Assembly: GCA_017308375.1 (NCBI GenBank)
Contig: JAFKEW010000058.1
Location: 1 to 64,000 of the forward strand
Direction of reading: 5' to 3'
Origin: Alphaproteobacteria bacterium
Lineage (GTDB): Bacteria; Pseudomonadota; Alphaproteobacteria; Micropepsales; Micropepsaceae
Length of the DNA stretch: 64,000 nucleotides
Part shown: positions 44,368 through 53,619 of the stretch, one piece after another
How positions within the stretch are numbered: position 1 is the stretch's first letter
Layout: each line of letters opens with the position of its first letter
The notes under the pieces: generated by a model
Told to the model about the DNA's origin: nothing
Database searches by the model: none
The model's input: the letters and a program-made list of their open reading frames with translations, nothing else
Program-made: the position numbers and the translations under genes

Positions 44368-45714
44368 CTATTTCGCGGAAGCCGGTTGTTTCGCGGTGGG
44401 CTTGGTATCTGCAGGCGTTCCAGCCACCACGATGGTCAGCTTCGCCGGATTGAACAGGCGTTTGGCGGCACGGCGCGCATCGTCCAGCGTAATGGCATTG
44501 ATCAGCGCATTGCGCTTGGCCACGTAATCGACCGGCAGGCCGGAGCGCATGAAGGCATTCAACTGCGCCGCGATGCCGGTGTTGGAATCGAAAGCCAGCG
44601 GATAGGAGCCGGTGAGATAGGTCTTCGCATCAGCCAGTTCTTTTTCCGTCGGGCCGTTTTCGGCGTAATCGCGCATCACCTCACGCACGACCTCGATGGT
44701 CTGGCCCACGCTTTCGCGTTTGGTGGCCACCTGGCCCGCGAACAGCCCCGCCTTGCGATAGGTCGAAAGATCGGTGCCGATGCCATAGGTCAGGCCGCGC
44801 TTTTCGCGCACCTGGTTCATCAGGCGCGAGGAAAAGCCGCCACCGCCCAGAATGTAGTTGGCGACATAACCGGCGAGGAAATCCTTGTCGCTGCGCAGGA
44901 TGCCCGGCAGGCCGAAGACGATGGAGGGTTGCGGCACCGCCATCGGAATGATGTGCGTGCCCGGCGCCCCTTCGCGGCGAACAGCCGGAATGGGTGCCGG
45001 TGCCGCGGCGGAGAGTTTGCCGAACGCGGTATCGAGCCAGGTTTTGAGTTGAGCCTCGTCCACATCGCCGGAGACAGAGATTTTCAGGCCTGCGCGCACC
45101 CAATGGGTTTTGGCAAAGGCTTTCAGATCAGCCTCGTTGATGGCCTTCAGCGACCCAGCATCGCCATCGACAGAATGGGCGTAAGGATGCCCGGCGAAGA
45201 ACAGGCGGTTGAAAGCCTTGCCCGCGACACTTCCCGGCTGTTCTTGATCCTGCTTGAGGGATTCCAGCATCTGGGCCCGCACCCTCGCCACCGCATCGGC
45301 ATCGAAACGCGGCGCGGACAATGCGAGGCCCAGGAGGCGGAAAGCCTCGTCCGCGTTTTCGCGCAAGGTGAGAAGGGTAACGACCGTGTAATCGCGCCCC
45401 GGCGAAACCGACAGATTGATTGCGCGATCGGCGAGTGCTGCCTGAAACGCCTGCCCGTTCATGGTGCCCGCGCCCTCATCAAGCAGGGCCGCGGTAAAGG
45501 CGGCGAGACCGGATTTGCCGTTCGGATCGTAAGCCGAACCGGCCGGCAGCGCCGCCGCCATCGCGACGATCGGCAGCGTCGTATCCTTCACATACCAGAC
45601 AGTTTCACCGCGCGGCGCGGCCAGCACTTTCACATCGACCGCGAATGAGGCTTGCGGCGCCGCCGCCACGAACAGCAGCAGAAACAGGAACAGAAAAGAT
45701 TTGCGCGCCGTCAT
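44368..45714 (-). CDS. M16-family peptidase, non-catalytic partner
   Basis: A 448-residue protein with a signal peptide (FLFLLLFVAAAPQASFA) and the two-domain M16 fold. The zinc site HxxEH is not present: the corresponding helix reads GLAAFTAALLDEG, so this is the substrate-binding, inactive type. It retains the C-terminal YGIGTDLSTYRKAGLF region. It overlaps the upstream catalytic M16 gene by 4 bases (ATGA), as in alphaproteobacterial periplasmic M16 pairs. It probably works as a heterodimer in periplasmic peptide degradation. Confidence 0.88.
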   Translation of the reverse strand: MTARKSFLFLFLLLFVAAAPQASFAVDVKVLAAPRGETVWYVKDTTLPIVAMAAALPAGSAYDPNGKSGLAAFTAALLDEGAGTMNGQAFQAALADRAINLSVSPGRDYTVVTLLTLRENADEAFRLLGLALSAPRFDADAVARVRAQMLESLKQDQEQPGSVAGKAFNRLFFAGHPYAHSVDGDAGSLKAINEADLKAFAKTHWVRAGLKISVSGDVDEAQLKTWLDTAFGKLSAAAPAPIPAVRREGAPGTHIIPMAVPQPSIVFGLPGILRSDKDFLAGYVANYILGGGGFSSRLMNQVREKRGLTYGIGTDLSTYRKAGLFAGQVATKRESVGQTIEVVREVMRDYAENGPTEKELADAKTYLTGSYPLAFDSNTGIAAQLNAFMRSGLPVDYVAKRNALINAITLDDARRAAKRLFNPAKLTIVVAGTPADTKPTAKQPASAK

Positions 45715-47084
45715 TTGCCGGGCCTCAGATAGCCGGTGACGGATTCCTTCAGGATCAGATCGCGCGCCGCCACCTTGCGCAGATTGTCGGCCGTGACCGC
45801 CTTGATGCGCGTGGGCCAGGCATCGACATCGTTGATCGTGAGTCCGATCGAAAGCGCCTGGCCATAGGTGCTGGCCATCGCGAACTGGCTGTCGCGCCGG
45901 TAAAGCGCGCTGGCGACAAGCTGGGTTTTGGCGCGATTGAATTCATCCGCCGCAGGCGCATTGGCGAGATAATGGGCGAGCACGGCATCGGCCGCCTTTT
46001 CCACCGCGGCCAGCGATACGCCGGGGCGCGGAACGGCATAAATGCCGAAGGTGCCGTCATCGCGGTTGAAGCCGTCGTAAGACGCGCCCGCATCGATGGC
46101 GATTTTACGTTTCACCACCAGTTCCCGATAAAGCGCGGCGGTGGTATCGCCGCCCAGCAATTGGGCGAAGGTGTCGAGCGCCTCGGCCTCCCCCGGCTGG
46201 GCTTCGGCATAGCTCGGCACCCGGTAAAGGCGCTGAAACACCGGCACTTTCACATCCGCGCGGCTGACGGTGAGCCGCGTCGGCCCGAGGCGTTCGGGCT
46301 GGGCGAATTCATAACGCGGCACCAGTTCGCGCGGCGGCACCTTACCGAATTCGGCCTCGGCGGCGGCACGCACCTCTTCCGGGGTGACGTCGCCCGCCAC
46401 CACCAGGGTCGCGTTGTTGGGGGCGTAATGATGGAGATAGAAATCGCGCGCCTCCACCGTGCCGATGCGGCGGATTTCCTCCGGCCAGCCGATCACCGGC
46501 CGCCCGTAAGGATGGGAGAGGAACAGGGCCGCGGCCATCTGTTCCGCCATCAGGCTTTGGGGATTGTTGTCCACCCGCATGCGGCGTTCTTCCAGCACCA
46601 CATTGCGTTCGGTGCGCACATTGGCGTCGGAGAGATCGAGATTGACCATGCGATCCGCCTCCAGCCGCATGGCAAGGCGGAGATGGTCCTTGGCGATCTG
46701 TTCGTAGAACGCGGTGTAATCGTGCGTGGTGAAGGCATTATCCTGCCCGCCATTGCGCGCGATGATCTGGGAGAATTGCGAACCCGGCACGGTTTTGGTG
46801 CCGCGGAACATCATATGCTCGAAGAAATGGGCAAGGCCGGAATAGCCCGGCGGATCGTCATCGGAACCGACACGGAACCACAACATCTGCGTCACCACCG
46901 GCGCGCGGTGATCGGGCACCACCAGTACCTGCATGCCGTTCTGCAACGCGAACTGGAATGTCTTGGGGGCGTCGTCGTCCGGCGCGGCGGTAACCGGCGT
47001 GGACAGCGCGCCGCAGACGAGCGCGGCAGCAACCGCGAAAGCGGCCACGATACGCCGTGAGCCCGCGAGGGAAGCCCCCATCAT
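45711..47084 (-). CDS. M16-family zinc peptidase, catalytic subunit
   Basis: The protein is 457 residues from ATG 47084 (GTG 47087 or ATG 47081 are near alternatives). A signal peptide precedes the zinc motif GLAHFFEHMMFRGT, the inverted HxxEH, with the distal Glu further along in the QIAKDHLRLAMRLEADRM helix. Family features such as LEERRMRVDNNPQ and HPYGRPVIGWPEEI are present. It is a pitrilysin/insulinase-type peptidase of the periplasm, paired with the downstream non-catalytic subunit. Confidence 0.92.
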   Translation of the reverse strand: MMGASLAGSRRIVAAFAVAAALVCGALSTPVTAAPDDDAPKTFQFALQNGMQVLVVPDHRAPVVTQMLWFRVGSDDDPPGYSGLAHFFEHMMFRGTKTVPGSQFSQIIARNGGQDNAFTTHDYTAFYEQIAKDHLRLAMRLEADRMVNLDLSDANVRTERNVVLEERRMRVDNNPQSLMAEQMAAALFLSHPYGRPVIGWPEEIRRIGTVEARDFYLHHYAPNNATLVVAGDVTPEEVRAAAEAEFGKVPPRELVPRYEFAQPERLGPTRLTVSRADVKVPVFQRLYRVPSYAEAQPGEAEALDTFAQLLGGDTTAALYRELVVKRKIAIDAGASYDGFNRDDGTFGIYAVPRPGVSLAAVEKAADAVLAHYLANAPAADEFNRAKTQLVASALYRRDSQFAMASTYGQALSIGLTINDVDAWPTRIKAVTADNLRKVAARDLILKESVTGYLRPGK

Positions 47085-47150
47085 CACCAATATGTCTCAA
47101 TCTGCCCGGAACATGGGCCTGCAGAAGTTTTCACGTCCGATTTTCAGCCG

Positions 47151-47750
47151 TCAGAAAATATTGCTGAACCAGCCGCCGTCATCGTCGCTCTCGCCTTTCT
47201 GGATGGTGGCGGAATCGTTCGCCTTGCGCTCGGCTTCCGTGCCGCCGGGGACGGAGCCCGCTTCCTTGCTCTGCACAATGCGCTTGGCTTCCGCATCGGC
47301 ATCGATAGGGGCGCTGCTGTCCTTCTTCTCGTCGCCGAACAGAAGGCGATCGGTGAAGCTGGGATCGGCGGCCTGAAGCTTGGCGTTGTCGGCGGCGATC
47401 AGCTGACGGATGGCGTTGCTGGATTCGGCGGCACCGGCGGTGGCGAGCAGCATGCGTTCACCGGGGCTGTAATTGCCCTGGATCGAGGCGGCAACGCTGG
47501 CCGGATCAGTGTTGAAAAGGGCCGAGCGCGCAGTCTGCGTCGGCGACACCTGATTGAGCGGCGGGGCGCCCGGCTTCGGCGGCCGGAGATTGTAATCCGG
47601 CGGGATGATCAAAGGCGCCTTGGTGACGACGGCGAACTCATCCGGCGGCTGTTTGGTGACACCGGCGGCTTCCCGGATGCTGTCGCAGCCGATCAGCGCG
47701 AGGCTGGCACCCGCCAGAACGGCGAGTTGCAGAAAGCGTGCGCGTTTCAT
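47151..47750 (-). CDS. DUF3035 lipoprotein (possible BAM accessory)
   Basis: A 199-residue protein with a lipoprotein signal ending in LALIGC. It is followed by the DUF3035 signature: PDEFAVVTKAPLIIPPDYNLRPPKPGAP. The remainder is Ala/Ser/Asp-rich and low-complexity. DUF3035 proteins are conserved in Alphaproteobacteria; the PPD-x-x-x-P pattern is reminiscent of the BamC/BamF N-terminus, so a role at the outer-membrane assembly machine is suspected but unproven. The start overlaps the lspA stop by 4 bases; LspA would process its signal peptide. Confidence 0.85.
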   Translation of the reverse strand: MKRARFLQLAVLAGASLALIGCDSIREAAGVTKQPPDEFAVVTKAPLIIPPDYNLRPPKPGAPPLNQVSPTQTARSALFNTDPASVAASIQGNYSPGERMLLATAGAAESSNAIRQLIAADNAKLQAADPSFTDRLLFGDEKKDSSAPIDADAEAKRIVQSKEAGSVPGGTEAERKANDSATIQKGESDDDGGWFSNIF

Positions 47751-48259
47751 TCCCGGCTCCTGCTCAAAGGCTCTTCCGCGTGCGGCTCCTGCCCCAAGAG
47801 GGCATCGTACAGAATAGCAATCACCCCGAAGGTGATCGCGACATCAGCCACGTTGAACACATACCAATCGTAGCCGAAGGCGTAAAAGTGAAAAAAATCG
47901 GCAACTGCGCCGTAAACGAGGCGGTCGATCAGATTGCCCACCGCGCCGCCGATCACAAGCCCAAGCCCGACCACAAGGGCGGTGCGTTTGGCCGTCCACA
48001 TCCACCAGCCCAGCCCGACAATGGCCACCAGTGAAAACAGGCCGCGAACCAGCGCACCGGCCATGCCATCGGCCGGGAACAGGCCATAGGAAATGCCTGG
48101 GTTCCACACCATGACCAGATCGAAAAAGGGCGCGATCACCACCGATTCGCCGGGCCGCATCTGGGCAAAGCCGAACAGGTGCAGCAGGCAGAGCTTGGAA
48201 CCCTGGTCCAGCACCAGAGCGGCGGCAGCGGCCAGCAGACCACGGTCACGCGGCGTCAT
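47747..48259 (-). CDS. lspA: Lipoprotein signal peptidase LspA
   Basis: The 170-residue protein has four membrane helices. The two catalytic Asp motifs are intact: GGAVGNLIDR (D112) and FNVADVAIT (D139). The WNPGISYGLF segment is also conserved. It cleaves prolipoprotein signal peptides in the inner membrane. It overlaps ileS upstream and the DUF3035 lipoprotein gene downstream by 4 bases each, the widespread ileS-lspA arrangement. Confidence 0.95.
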   Translation of the reverse strand: MTPRDRGLLAAAAALVLDQGSKLCLLHLFGFAQMRPGESVVIAPFFDLVMVWNPGISYGLFPADGMAGALVRGLFSLVAIVGLGWWMWTAKRTALVVGLGLVIGGAVGNLIDRLVYGAVADFFHFYAFGYDWYVFNVADVAITFGVIAILYDALLGQEPHAEEPLSRSRE

Positions 48260-51159
48260 GTCGCGGCATTCTCCAAGGCATCGACCGCGCCGGCACAGCG
48301 CCGGCAGAGATCGTCATGCGCCGGGATGGTACCCACGTCAGGCAGGATCATCCAACAGCGGGCGCATTTATGCCCGTCCGCAGCATGGAAGGCCACAGCG
48401 GCGCCCGGCACATCGGCCAGACGGAAGGCGGTATCCGGCGCGGGCGCGGACGAAACCGCGGCTGCCGAGGTGATGGCGATTTCCGCGAGATCGAGGCCAT
48501 CGAACAGGCGGGCATCCGCCGCATCGGATAGATAAAGTGTCGGCGCGGCTTCGAGGCTGGCGCCAATCACCTTGTCGCGGCGGGCAACCTCCAGCGCGCC
48601 GGTGATGACGCGGCGCAGATCGCGGATGCGATGCCATTTCGCGATCAGGGCTTCATCGGCCCAGCCCGCAGGGGTTTCCGGCCCGATGTGAAGATGGACG
48701 CTTTCGTCATCACCGCCGAAACGGGTGAGCCACGCCTCCTCCATCGTGAAGCACAGGATAGGCGCCAGCCAGATCACGACGCGGCGGAAGATTTCATCGG
48801 TTGCGGTGCGCGCGGCGCGGCGGCGGATGGACGACACCGGATCGCAATAAAGGACATCCTTGCGGATATCGAAATAGAAGGCCGACAGCTCGTTGGTGAG
48901 AAACGCGAACAAGGTCGAGAAGACGCGATTGAAATCGAACGCGGCATAACCTTCGCGCACCAGACCATCGAGTTCGGCCAGACGGGCGAGGATATAACGC
49001 TCCAGCTCCGGCATCTGGTTGGCCGGCAGACGTTCCGTCTCATCGAAGCCCGCGAGATTGGCCAGCATGAAGCGAATGGTGTTGCGCAGGCGGCGATAGG
49101 CATCGACATTCGCCTTGATGATGTCCTGCCCGATGCGAAGATCTTCTGTGAAATCGGAACTGGCCGCCCACAGACGCAGGATTTCGGCACCGTTCTTGTC
49201 GGAAATCACCTGGGGCGCGAGCGTGTTGCCCAGCGACTTCGACATCTTGCGGCCCTGATCGTCCAGCACGAAGCCGTGCGTCAGCACACCGTCATAAGGC
49301 GCGCGGCCGCGGGTGCCGCAGGATTCCAGCAGCGACGACTGAAACCAGCCGCGATGCTGATCGGAACCTTCGAGGTAGAGATCGGCGCGGTCTTTTTTGG
49401 GCCAGCTTTTCTCAATCGGGTTTTCGACCACGAACGCATGCGTCGAGCCGGAATCGAACCAGACATCGAGAATGTCGAACACCTGTTCGTAATCGGCCGG
49501 ATTGTATTTTTCGCCAAGGAAATCGGCAGCCGGGCGGGTGAACCAGGCGTCCGCCCCCTCTTTCGCGAAGATGGTGCAGATGCGGGTATTGACCGCTTCG
49601 TCGGTCAGAACGGTTTGCGATTTCTTTTCCACGAAGATCGCAATCGGCACGCCCCAGGCACGCTGGCGCGACAACACCCAATCGGGGCGACCTTCGACCA
49701 TCGAGCCGATGCGGTTGCGCCCCTGCGGCGGATAGAATTGCGTTTCGGCGAGTGCGGTGACCGCGAGTTCACGCAAGGTTTTGCCGTTCGAGCCGGAAAA
49801 CGGCTTGTCCATATGGGCAAACCATTGCGGCGTGGCGCGGAAAATCACCGGCGCTTTCGAGCGCCAGCTATGCGGATAGGAATGACGCAGCGTGCCCTTT
49901 GCAAGCAACGCACCGGCGGCAATCAATTCCTTGATGACGGCGCCATTGGCATCGCCGTCCTTGCCCTCCGGCGTCAGGATGCGCTTGCCGATCAGCGACG
50001 GCAGCCGCGCGGCCGCGGTGAGCGAACCATCTTCCGCGACAATGTTGAACGCATCCGGATTGTTCGCGGCGTAACCTGCGAACAGCGTGGTCATCAGTTC
50101 GAAGTCTTCTTCGCCATGACCGGGCGCGGTGTGCACGAAGCCAGTGCCGGTATCGGCGGTGACGTGATCGCCCGCAAGCAGCGGTACGTCGAATTCATAA
50201 CCCTGCGCGCGAAAGGGATGGGCCGCCTTGCGCCCCTTGGGCTGAAAATCGCCCACGCGCGTCAGCGTGATCTTCGCATGTTTGGCGGTTTGATCGGCCA
50301 GCACATCGGCCAGCGCGATGTGTTCGCCCTTTTTGCCCAACGCACCTTCGCCCGCTTCGGCAATTTCATAAACGCCATAGGCGAGCGTATCGGAATAGGC
50401 GATGGCGCGATTGCCCGGAATGGTCCACGGCGTGGTGGTCCAGATCACCACGGAAAGTTTTTCATCACCGGCAACGGGAAACTTCACATAGATCGTGGGC
50501 GACGTTTTCTCGTGATACTCGACTTCGGCTTCGGCCAGCGCGGTCTTTTCCACTGGCGACCACATCACCGGGCGGAAGCCGCGATAGAGAAGACCGTTGG
50601 CGGCGAATTTGTGCAATTCGCCGACGATCACCGCCTCGGCCCGGAAATCCATCGTGGTGTAGGGATTGTTCCATTCCCCGCTGCAACCGAGCCGCTTGAT
50701 CTGTTCGCGCTGAATGCCCAGCCAATGGGTGGCAAAAGCACGGCAATCGCGGCGAAGCTGATCGGTGGGCACGTCTTCCTTCGCCTTGCCCTCGGCGCGG
50801 TATTTCTCTTCCACCTTCCATTCGATGGGCAGGCCGTGACAATCCCAGCCCGGCACGTAAGGCGCATCCTTGCCCAGCATGGCCTGCGAGCGGACGACGA
50901 AATCCTTCAGGATGTGATTGAGGCCGGTGCCGGAATGAATGTCGCCATTGGCGTAGATCGGCCCGTCATGCAGCACGAACAACGGACGGCCTTTGGCACG
51001 GGCGCGGATTTTTCCGTAAAGGTCCATCTTCTCCCAGCGCGCGAGCCAATTGGGCTCCGCAGCCGGAAGGCCCGCCTTCATCGGAAAATCCGTGGACGGA
51101 AGAAACAGCGTGGCGCGGTAATCGCGCGCGGCGGATTGGGTTTTTGGCTTGTCGGACAT
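48256..51159 (-). CDS. ileS: Isoleucyl-tRNA synthetase
   Basis: The 967-residue class I synthetase shows GWDCHGLPIEWKVEEKY, the editing domain (TTTPWTIPGNRAI; HTAPGHGEEDF), YLEGSDQHRGWFQSSLL, the KMSKSLGN loop and a C-terminal zinc-finger (CARCWMILPDVG...CRRC). The first ATP-binding signature reads IHSGT (residues 74-78) where HIGH is usual, with the surrounding YANGD and LNHILKD intact. It charges tRNA-Ile. It is in operon with lspA downstream and ribF upstream (16 bases). Confidence 0.96.
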   Translation of the reverse strand: MSDKPKTQSAARDYRATLFLPSTDFPMKAGLPAAEPNWLARWEKMDLYGKIRARAKGRPLFVLHDGPIYANGDIHSGTGLNHILKDFVVRSQAMLGKDAPYVPGWDCHGLPIEWKVEEKYRAEGKAKEDVPTDQLRRDCRAFATHWLGIQREQIKRLGCSGEWNNPYTTMDFRAEAVIVGELHKFAANGLLYRGFRPVMWSPVEKTALAEAEVEYHEKTSPTIYVKFPVAGDEKLSVVIWTTTPWTIPGNRAIAYSDTLAYGVYEIAEAGEGALGKKGEHIALADVLADQTAKHAKITLTRVGDFQPKGRKAAHPFRAQGYEFDVPLLAGDHVTADTGTGFVHTAPGHGEEDFELMTTLFAGYAANNPDAFNIVAEDGSLTAAARLPSLIGKRILTPEGKDGDANGAVIKELIAAGALLAKGTLRHSYPHSWRSKAPVIFRATPQWFAHMDKPFSGSNGKTLRELAVTALAETQFYPPQGRNRIGSMVEGRPDWVLSRQRAWGVPIAIFVEKKSQTVLTDEAVNTRICTIFAKEGADAWFTRPAADFLGEKYNPADYEQVFDILDVWFDSGSTHAFVVENPIEKSWPKKDRADLYLEGSDQHRGWFQSSLLESCGTRGRAPYDGVLTHGFVLDDQGRKMSKSLGNTLAPQVISDKNGAEILRLWAASSDFTEDLRIGQDIIKANVDAYRRLRNTIRFMLANLAGFDETERLPANQMPELERYILARLAELDGLVREGYAAFDFNRVFSTLFAFLTNELSAFYFDIRKDVLYCDPVSSIRRRAARTATDEIFRRVVIWLAPILCFTMEEAWLTRFGGDDESVHLHIGPETPAGWADEALIAKWHRIRDLRRVITGALEVARRDKVIGASLEAAPTLYLSDAADARLFDGLDLAEIAITSAAAVSSAPAPDTAFRLADVPGAAVAFHAADGHKCARCWMILPDVGTIPAHDDLCRRCAGAVDALENAAT

Positions 51160-51175
51160 AGGGTTGGCCGTTCTA

Positions 51176-52171
51176 TCAGCGGGGTGTCAGGGCGTCCAGC
51201 GCGGGCGCATCCGGCCCGGCCGCGGCCAGGGCTGCGCGTGCCGCTTCCATATCGCGGGTGATCTGATCTTTCAGCGCGTCGAGCGAATCGAATTTCGCTT
51301 CGGGGCGGAGATAGGCCACCAGTTCCACCGCCATATGCTTGCCGTAAAGGTCGCCGGAAAAATCGAACAGATAGGTCTCAAGCAGCGGCGTGGAAATTTC
51401 AAACATCGGGCGGATGCCGAAATTGGCCACGCCGTCGTAACGGGGGCCGGGCTTGTCGCCATCCATCAGCACGGCGCGGACGGCATAGACCCCGAAGGCG
51501 GGTGCGAGCGAGCCTTCCCAGCGCATGTTGATGGTGGGAAAGCCGATGACGCGGCCGCGCTTGTCACCATGTTCGACATGGGATTCGATCGCCCACCAAT
51601 GGCCGAGGAGCGCGGCGGCAACCTCCGGCCTGCCCTCCTGCAACGCGGTACGGATGCGCGTAGACGAAATCTTGCCGCTGCCGCTTGCATGGGCATCGGC
51701 CGGCACCGGTTGAAACCGCACCACGCCGAAGCCCTCCATCTCCCCCATATAAGATAGGAGTGTGACATCGCCGGCGCGGCCGTGGCCGAAGCGGAAATCG
51801 GCGCCCACCACCACGCAGGAAACGCCAAGCCCGTTCACCAGCACGTCGAGCACGAAATCCTGTGCCGATTTCTTCGCCATGGTTTCATCGAAGGTCAGCG
51901 CGAACATCACGTCGGTGCCAAGGCCCGCGATCAGCCGCGCCTTGATACGGAAGGGCGTCAGCCGGAAGGCGGCATTGGCGGGGTGGAAATATTCCTGCGG
52001 ATGCGGCTCGAACGCGATAACGCCGAGCGGCACATCAAGGGCCGCAGCGTGGCGGGCGGCTTCCGCAATCAGGGCCTGGTGGCCGCGATGCACACCATCG
52101 AAATTGCCAAGCGCCACCACGGCGCCCTTCAGCGCCGCGGGAACATCCTGATAGTGACGGAAGATGCGCAA
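51176..52171 (-). CDS. ribF: Bifunctional riboflavin kinase / FAD synthetase
   Basis: The 331-residue protein has an N-terminal FMN adenylyltransferase domain (GNFDGVHRGHQ nucleotide-binding motif, GADFRFGHGRAGD, SSTRIR). The C-terminal flavokinase domain follows (GFPTINM, GVYAVRA, LLETYLFDFSGDLYGK). It converts riboflavin to FMN and then FAD. It is upstream of ileS in the same direction, as in many Alphaproteobacteria. Confidence 0.95.
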   Translation of the reverse strand: MRIFRHYQDVPAALKGAVVALGNFDGVHRGHQALIAEAARHAAALDVPLGVIAFEPHPQEYFHPANAAFRLTPFRIKARLIAGLGTDVMFALTFDETMAKKSAQDFVLDVLVNGLGVSCVVVGADFRFGHGRAGDVTLLSYMGEMEGFGVVRFQPVPADAHASGSGKISSTRIRTALQEGRPEVAAALLGHWWAIESHVEHGDKRGRVIGFPTINMRWEGSLAPAFGVYAVRAVLMDGDKPGPRYDGVANFGIRPMFEISTPLLETYLFDFSGDLYGKHMAVELVAYLRPEAKFDSLDALKDQITRDMEAARAALAAAGPDAPALDALTPR

Positions 52172-52211
52172 TGCCTTGCCAAACCCTTCGGCATCCGGGC
52201 GCGGGGGCCCC

Positions 52212-52634
52212 TTAAGATTTCGGACGCGAGGGTGCCATCACCATCGCTTCACCGTCGATCACCACCAGATCGCCCACCTTGCAGACGCAATCGAAAATCA
52301 CCCGGCGCTTTTCCGGCACGATTTCGCGCACCGTGCAGGTGGCGGTGACCGAATCGCCGATCCGCACCGGCGCCTTGAACCGCGTCGACAGGCTCATGAA
52401 AATCGTACCGGGGCCCGGCATCTTCATGCCCAGCACGGTGGAAATATAGCTGGCCGACAGCATGCCGTGGGCAATACGGGTCTTGAACGGCGTCGTCTTT
52501 GCGTATTCCTCGTCAAAATGGGCGGGGTTCCTGTCGCCGCTGATCTCACCGAACAGCGTGATGTCACGCTCCGTCACGGTGTGCGAATGGCTTTCGGCCA
52601 TTCCGGGCTTCAGATCTTCGATATAATAAGGCAT
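52212..52634 (-). CDS. MaoC-like (R)-specific enoyl-CoA hydratase
   Basis: The protein is 140 residues from ATG 52634; the longer frame runs through the next gene and is not used. It has the hot-dog fold with the hydratase-2 catalytic pattern: SGDRNPAHFDEEYA (Asp/His) and RIAHGML. It hydrates trans-2-enoyl-CoA to (R)-3-hydroxyacyl-CoA, possibly for PHA or fatty-acid metabolism. It lies between ribF and the HAD gene. Confidence 0.88.
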   Translation of the reverse strand: MPYYIEDLKPGMAESHSHTVTERDITLFGEISGDRNPAHFDEEYAKTTPFKTRIAHGMLSASYISTVLGMKMPGPGTIFMSLSTRFKAPVRIGDSVTATCTVREIVPEKRRVIFDCVCKVGDLVVIDGEAMVMAPSRPKS

Positions 52635-52677
52635 GGCGTCGATCCTTTCGGCGCCGGAAGTCATATCGGCAGGCCTG

Positions 52678-53532
52678 TTACCAGACAAGCGTGCGCATCG
52701 CCGCCAGGGCGGGGATTCCGGCCGGGGCAAGCAGACTTGCAACATTTTCGGCCGTGAAATCGCCCAATTCGGCCGCGTGGATTCCATTGGCGATGAAAAG
52801 TGCGTCAAACCCCATCTGCTGGGCGCCCTTGAGATCGGTTTCCATCCCATCCCCGATCGCCAGGGGGCGGCGGGGCGTGTGACCCGCGATGGCAGCGGCA
52901 TGGGCCAGGGCGGCGTCATAAACCGGGCGGTGGGGTTTGCCATAATAAACCGCGCGGCCGCCCCCCGCCTCATAGGCCCGGGCGATGGCACCGGCGCAGT
53001 AGACGAGATCACCGCCGCGCTGCACCACGATATCCGGATTGGCGCACAGCATGGTGAGCCCGCGCACCGCGAGTGCCGCCAGCAGATTGGTGTAATCCGC
53101 CGGCGTTTCGCGATCGTCATCCCACAGTCCGGTGCAGAGTACGATTTCGGCGCGGTCCGCATCCACACATTCGATATCGAGACCTGCGAAGACGCCACGG
53201 TCACGCTCCGGCCCGATATGCAGCATGGCAAGGCGCCGAGTTTCCGCGCGGCGGGCCAGTTCCTCCCGCGCGGCCATGCCGGAGGTCATGATCGCGTCAT
53301 AGCAATCGAGCGGCACGCCGATGTGCCGGAACTGCGCTTCCATATCCTCAAGCGGGCGCGGCGCGTTGGACAGCAGCACGACCGGGCCATGATCGCGCCG
53401 GAAGCGGGAGAGCGCATCCGCCGCCGCCAGATCGGGCACACGGCCATTGTGCAGCACGCCCCAGACATCGCAGATCAGCGCATCGTAGCGGGGCGCGATT
53501 TCGTGAAGACCGGAGAGAATTTGAATGGGCAT
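52678..53532 (-). CDS. TIGR01459-type class IIA HAD hydrolase
   Basis: The 284-residue HAD-fold protein has motif I ICDVWGVLHNG, where the second Asp is replaced by Trp, as in this subfamily. Motif II is LLSNAPRP, a Lys lies in YYGKPHRPVY, and motif III/IV is AIGDGMETDLKGAQ. Class IIA members are phosphatases for sugar phosphates or nucleotides; the TIGR01459 substrate is unknown. It is conserved in this alphaproteobacterial neighbourhood. Confidence 0.88.
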   Translation of the reverse strand: MPIQILSGLHEIAPRYDALICDVWGVLHNGRVPDLAAADALSRFRRDHGPVVLLSNAPRPLEDMEAQFRHIGVPLDCYDAIMTSGMAAREELARRAETRRLAMLHIGPERDRGVFAGLDIECVDADRAEIVLCTGLWDDDRETPADYTNLLAALAVRGLTMLCANPDIVVQRGGDLVYCAGAIARAYEAGGGRAVYYGKPHRPVYDAALAHAAAIAGHTPRRPLAIGDGMETDLKGAQQMGFDALFIANGIHAAELGDFTAENVASLLAPAGIPALAAMRTLVW

Positions 53533-53619
53533 GGCTCACCTACCCTCCCCTCGAGGGAGGGTGAATCTATAACCCAGCCGCTACAGGCTTTTTGACACTC
53601 TCACAAGAGTGCCAGCACA

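Noticed and set aside
48631..51261. Plus-strand open frame of 876 codons antisense to ileS
   Set aside because: GC-rich shadow of ileS; no domain pattern, and the minus strand has full synthetase motifs.
53583..53616. Hairpin ACTCT/AGAGT as terminator for the EAL gene
   Set aside because: On the minus strand the hairpin is followed by A residues rather than T, so it does not fit a rho-independent stop in that direction.
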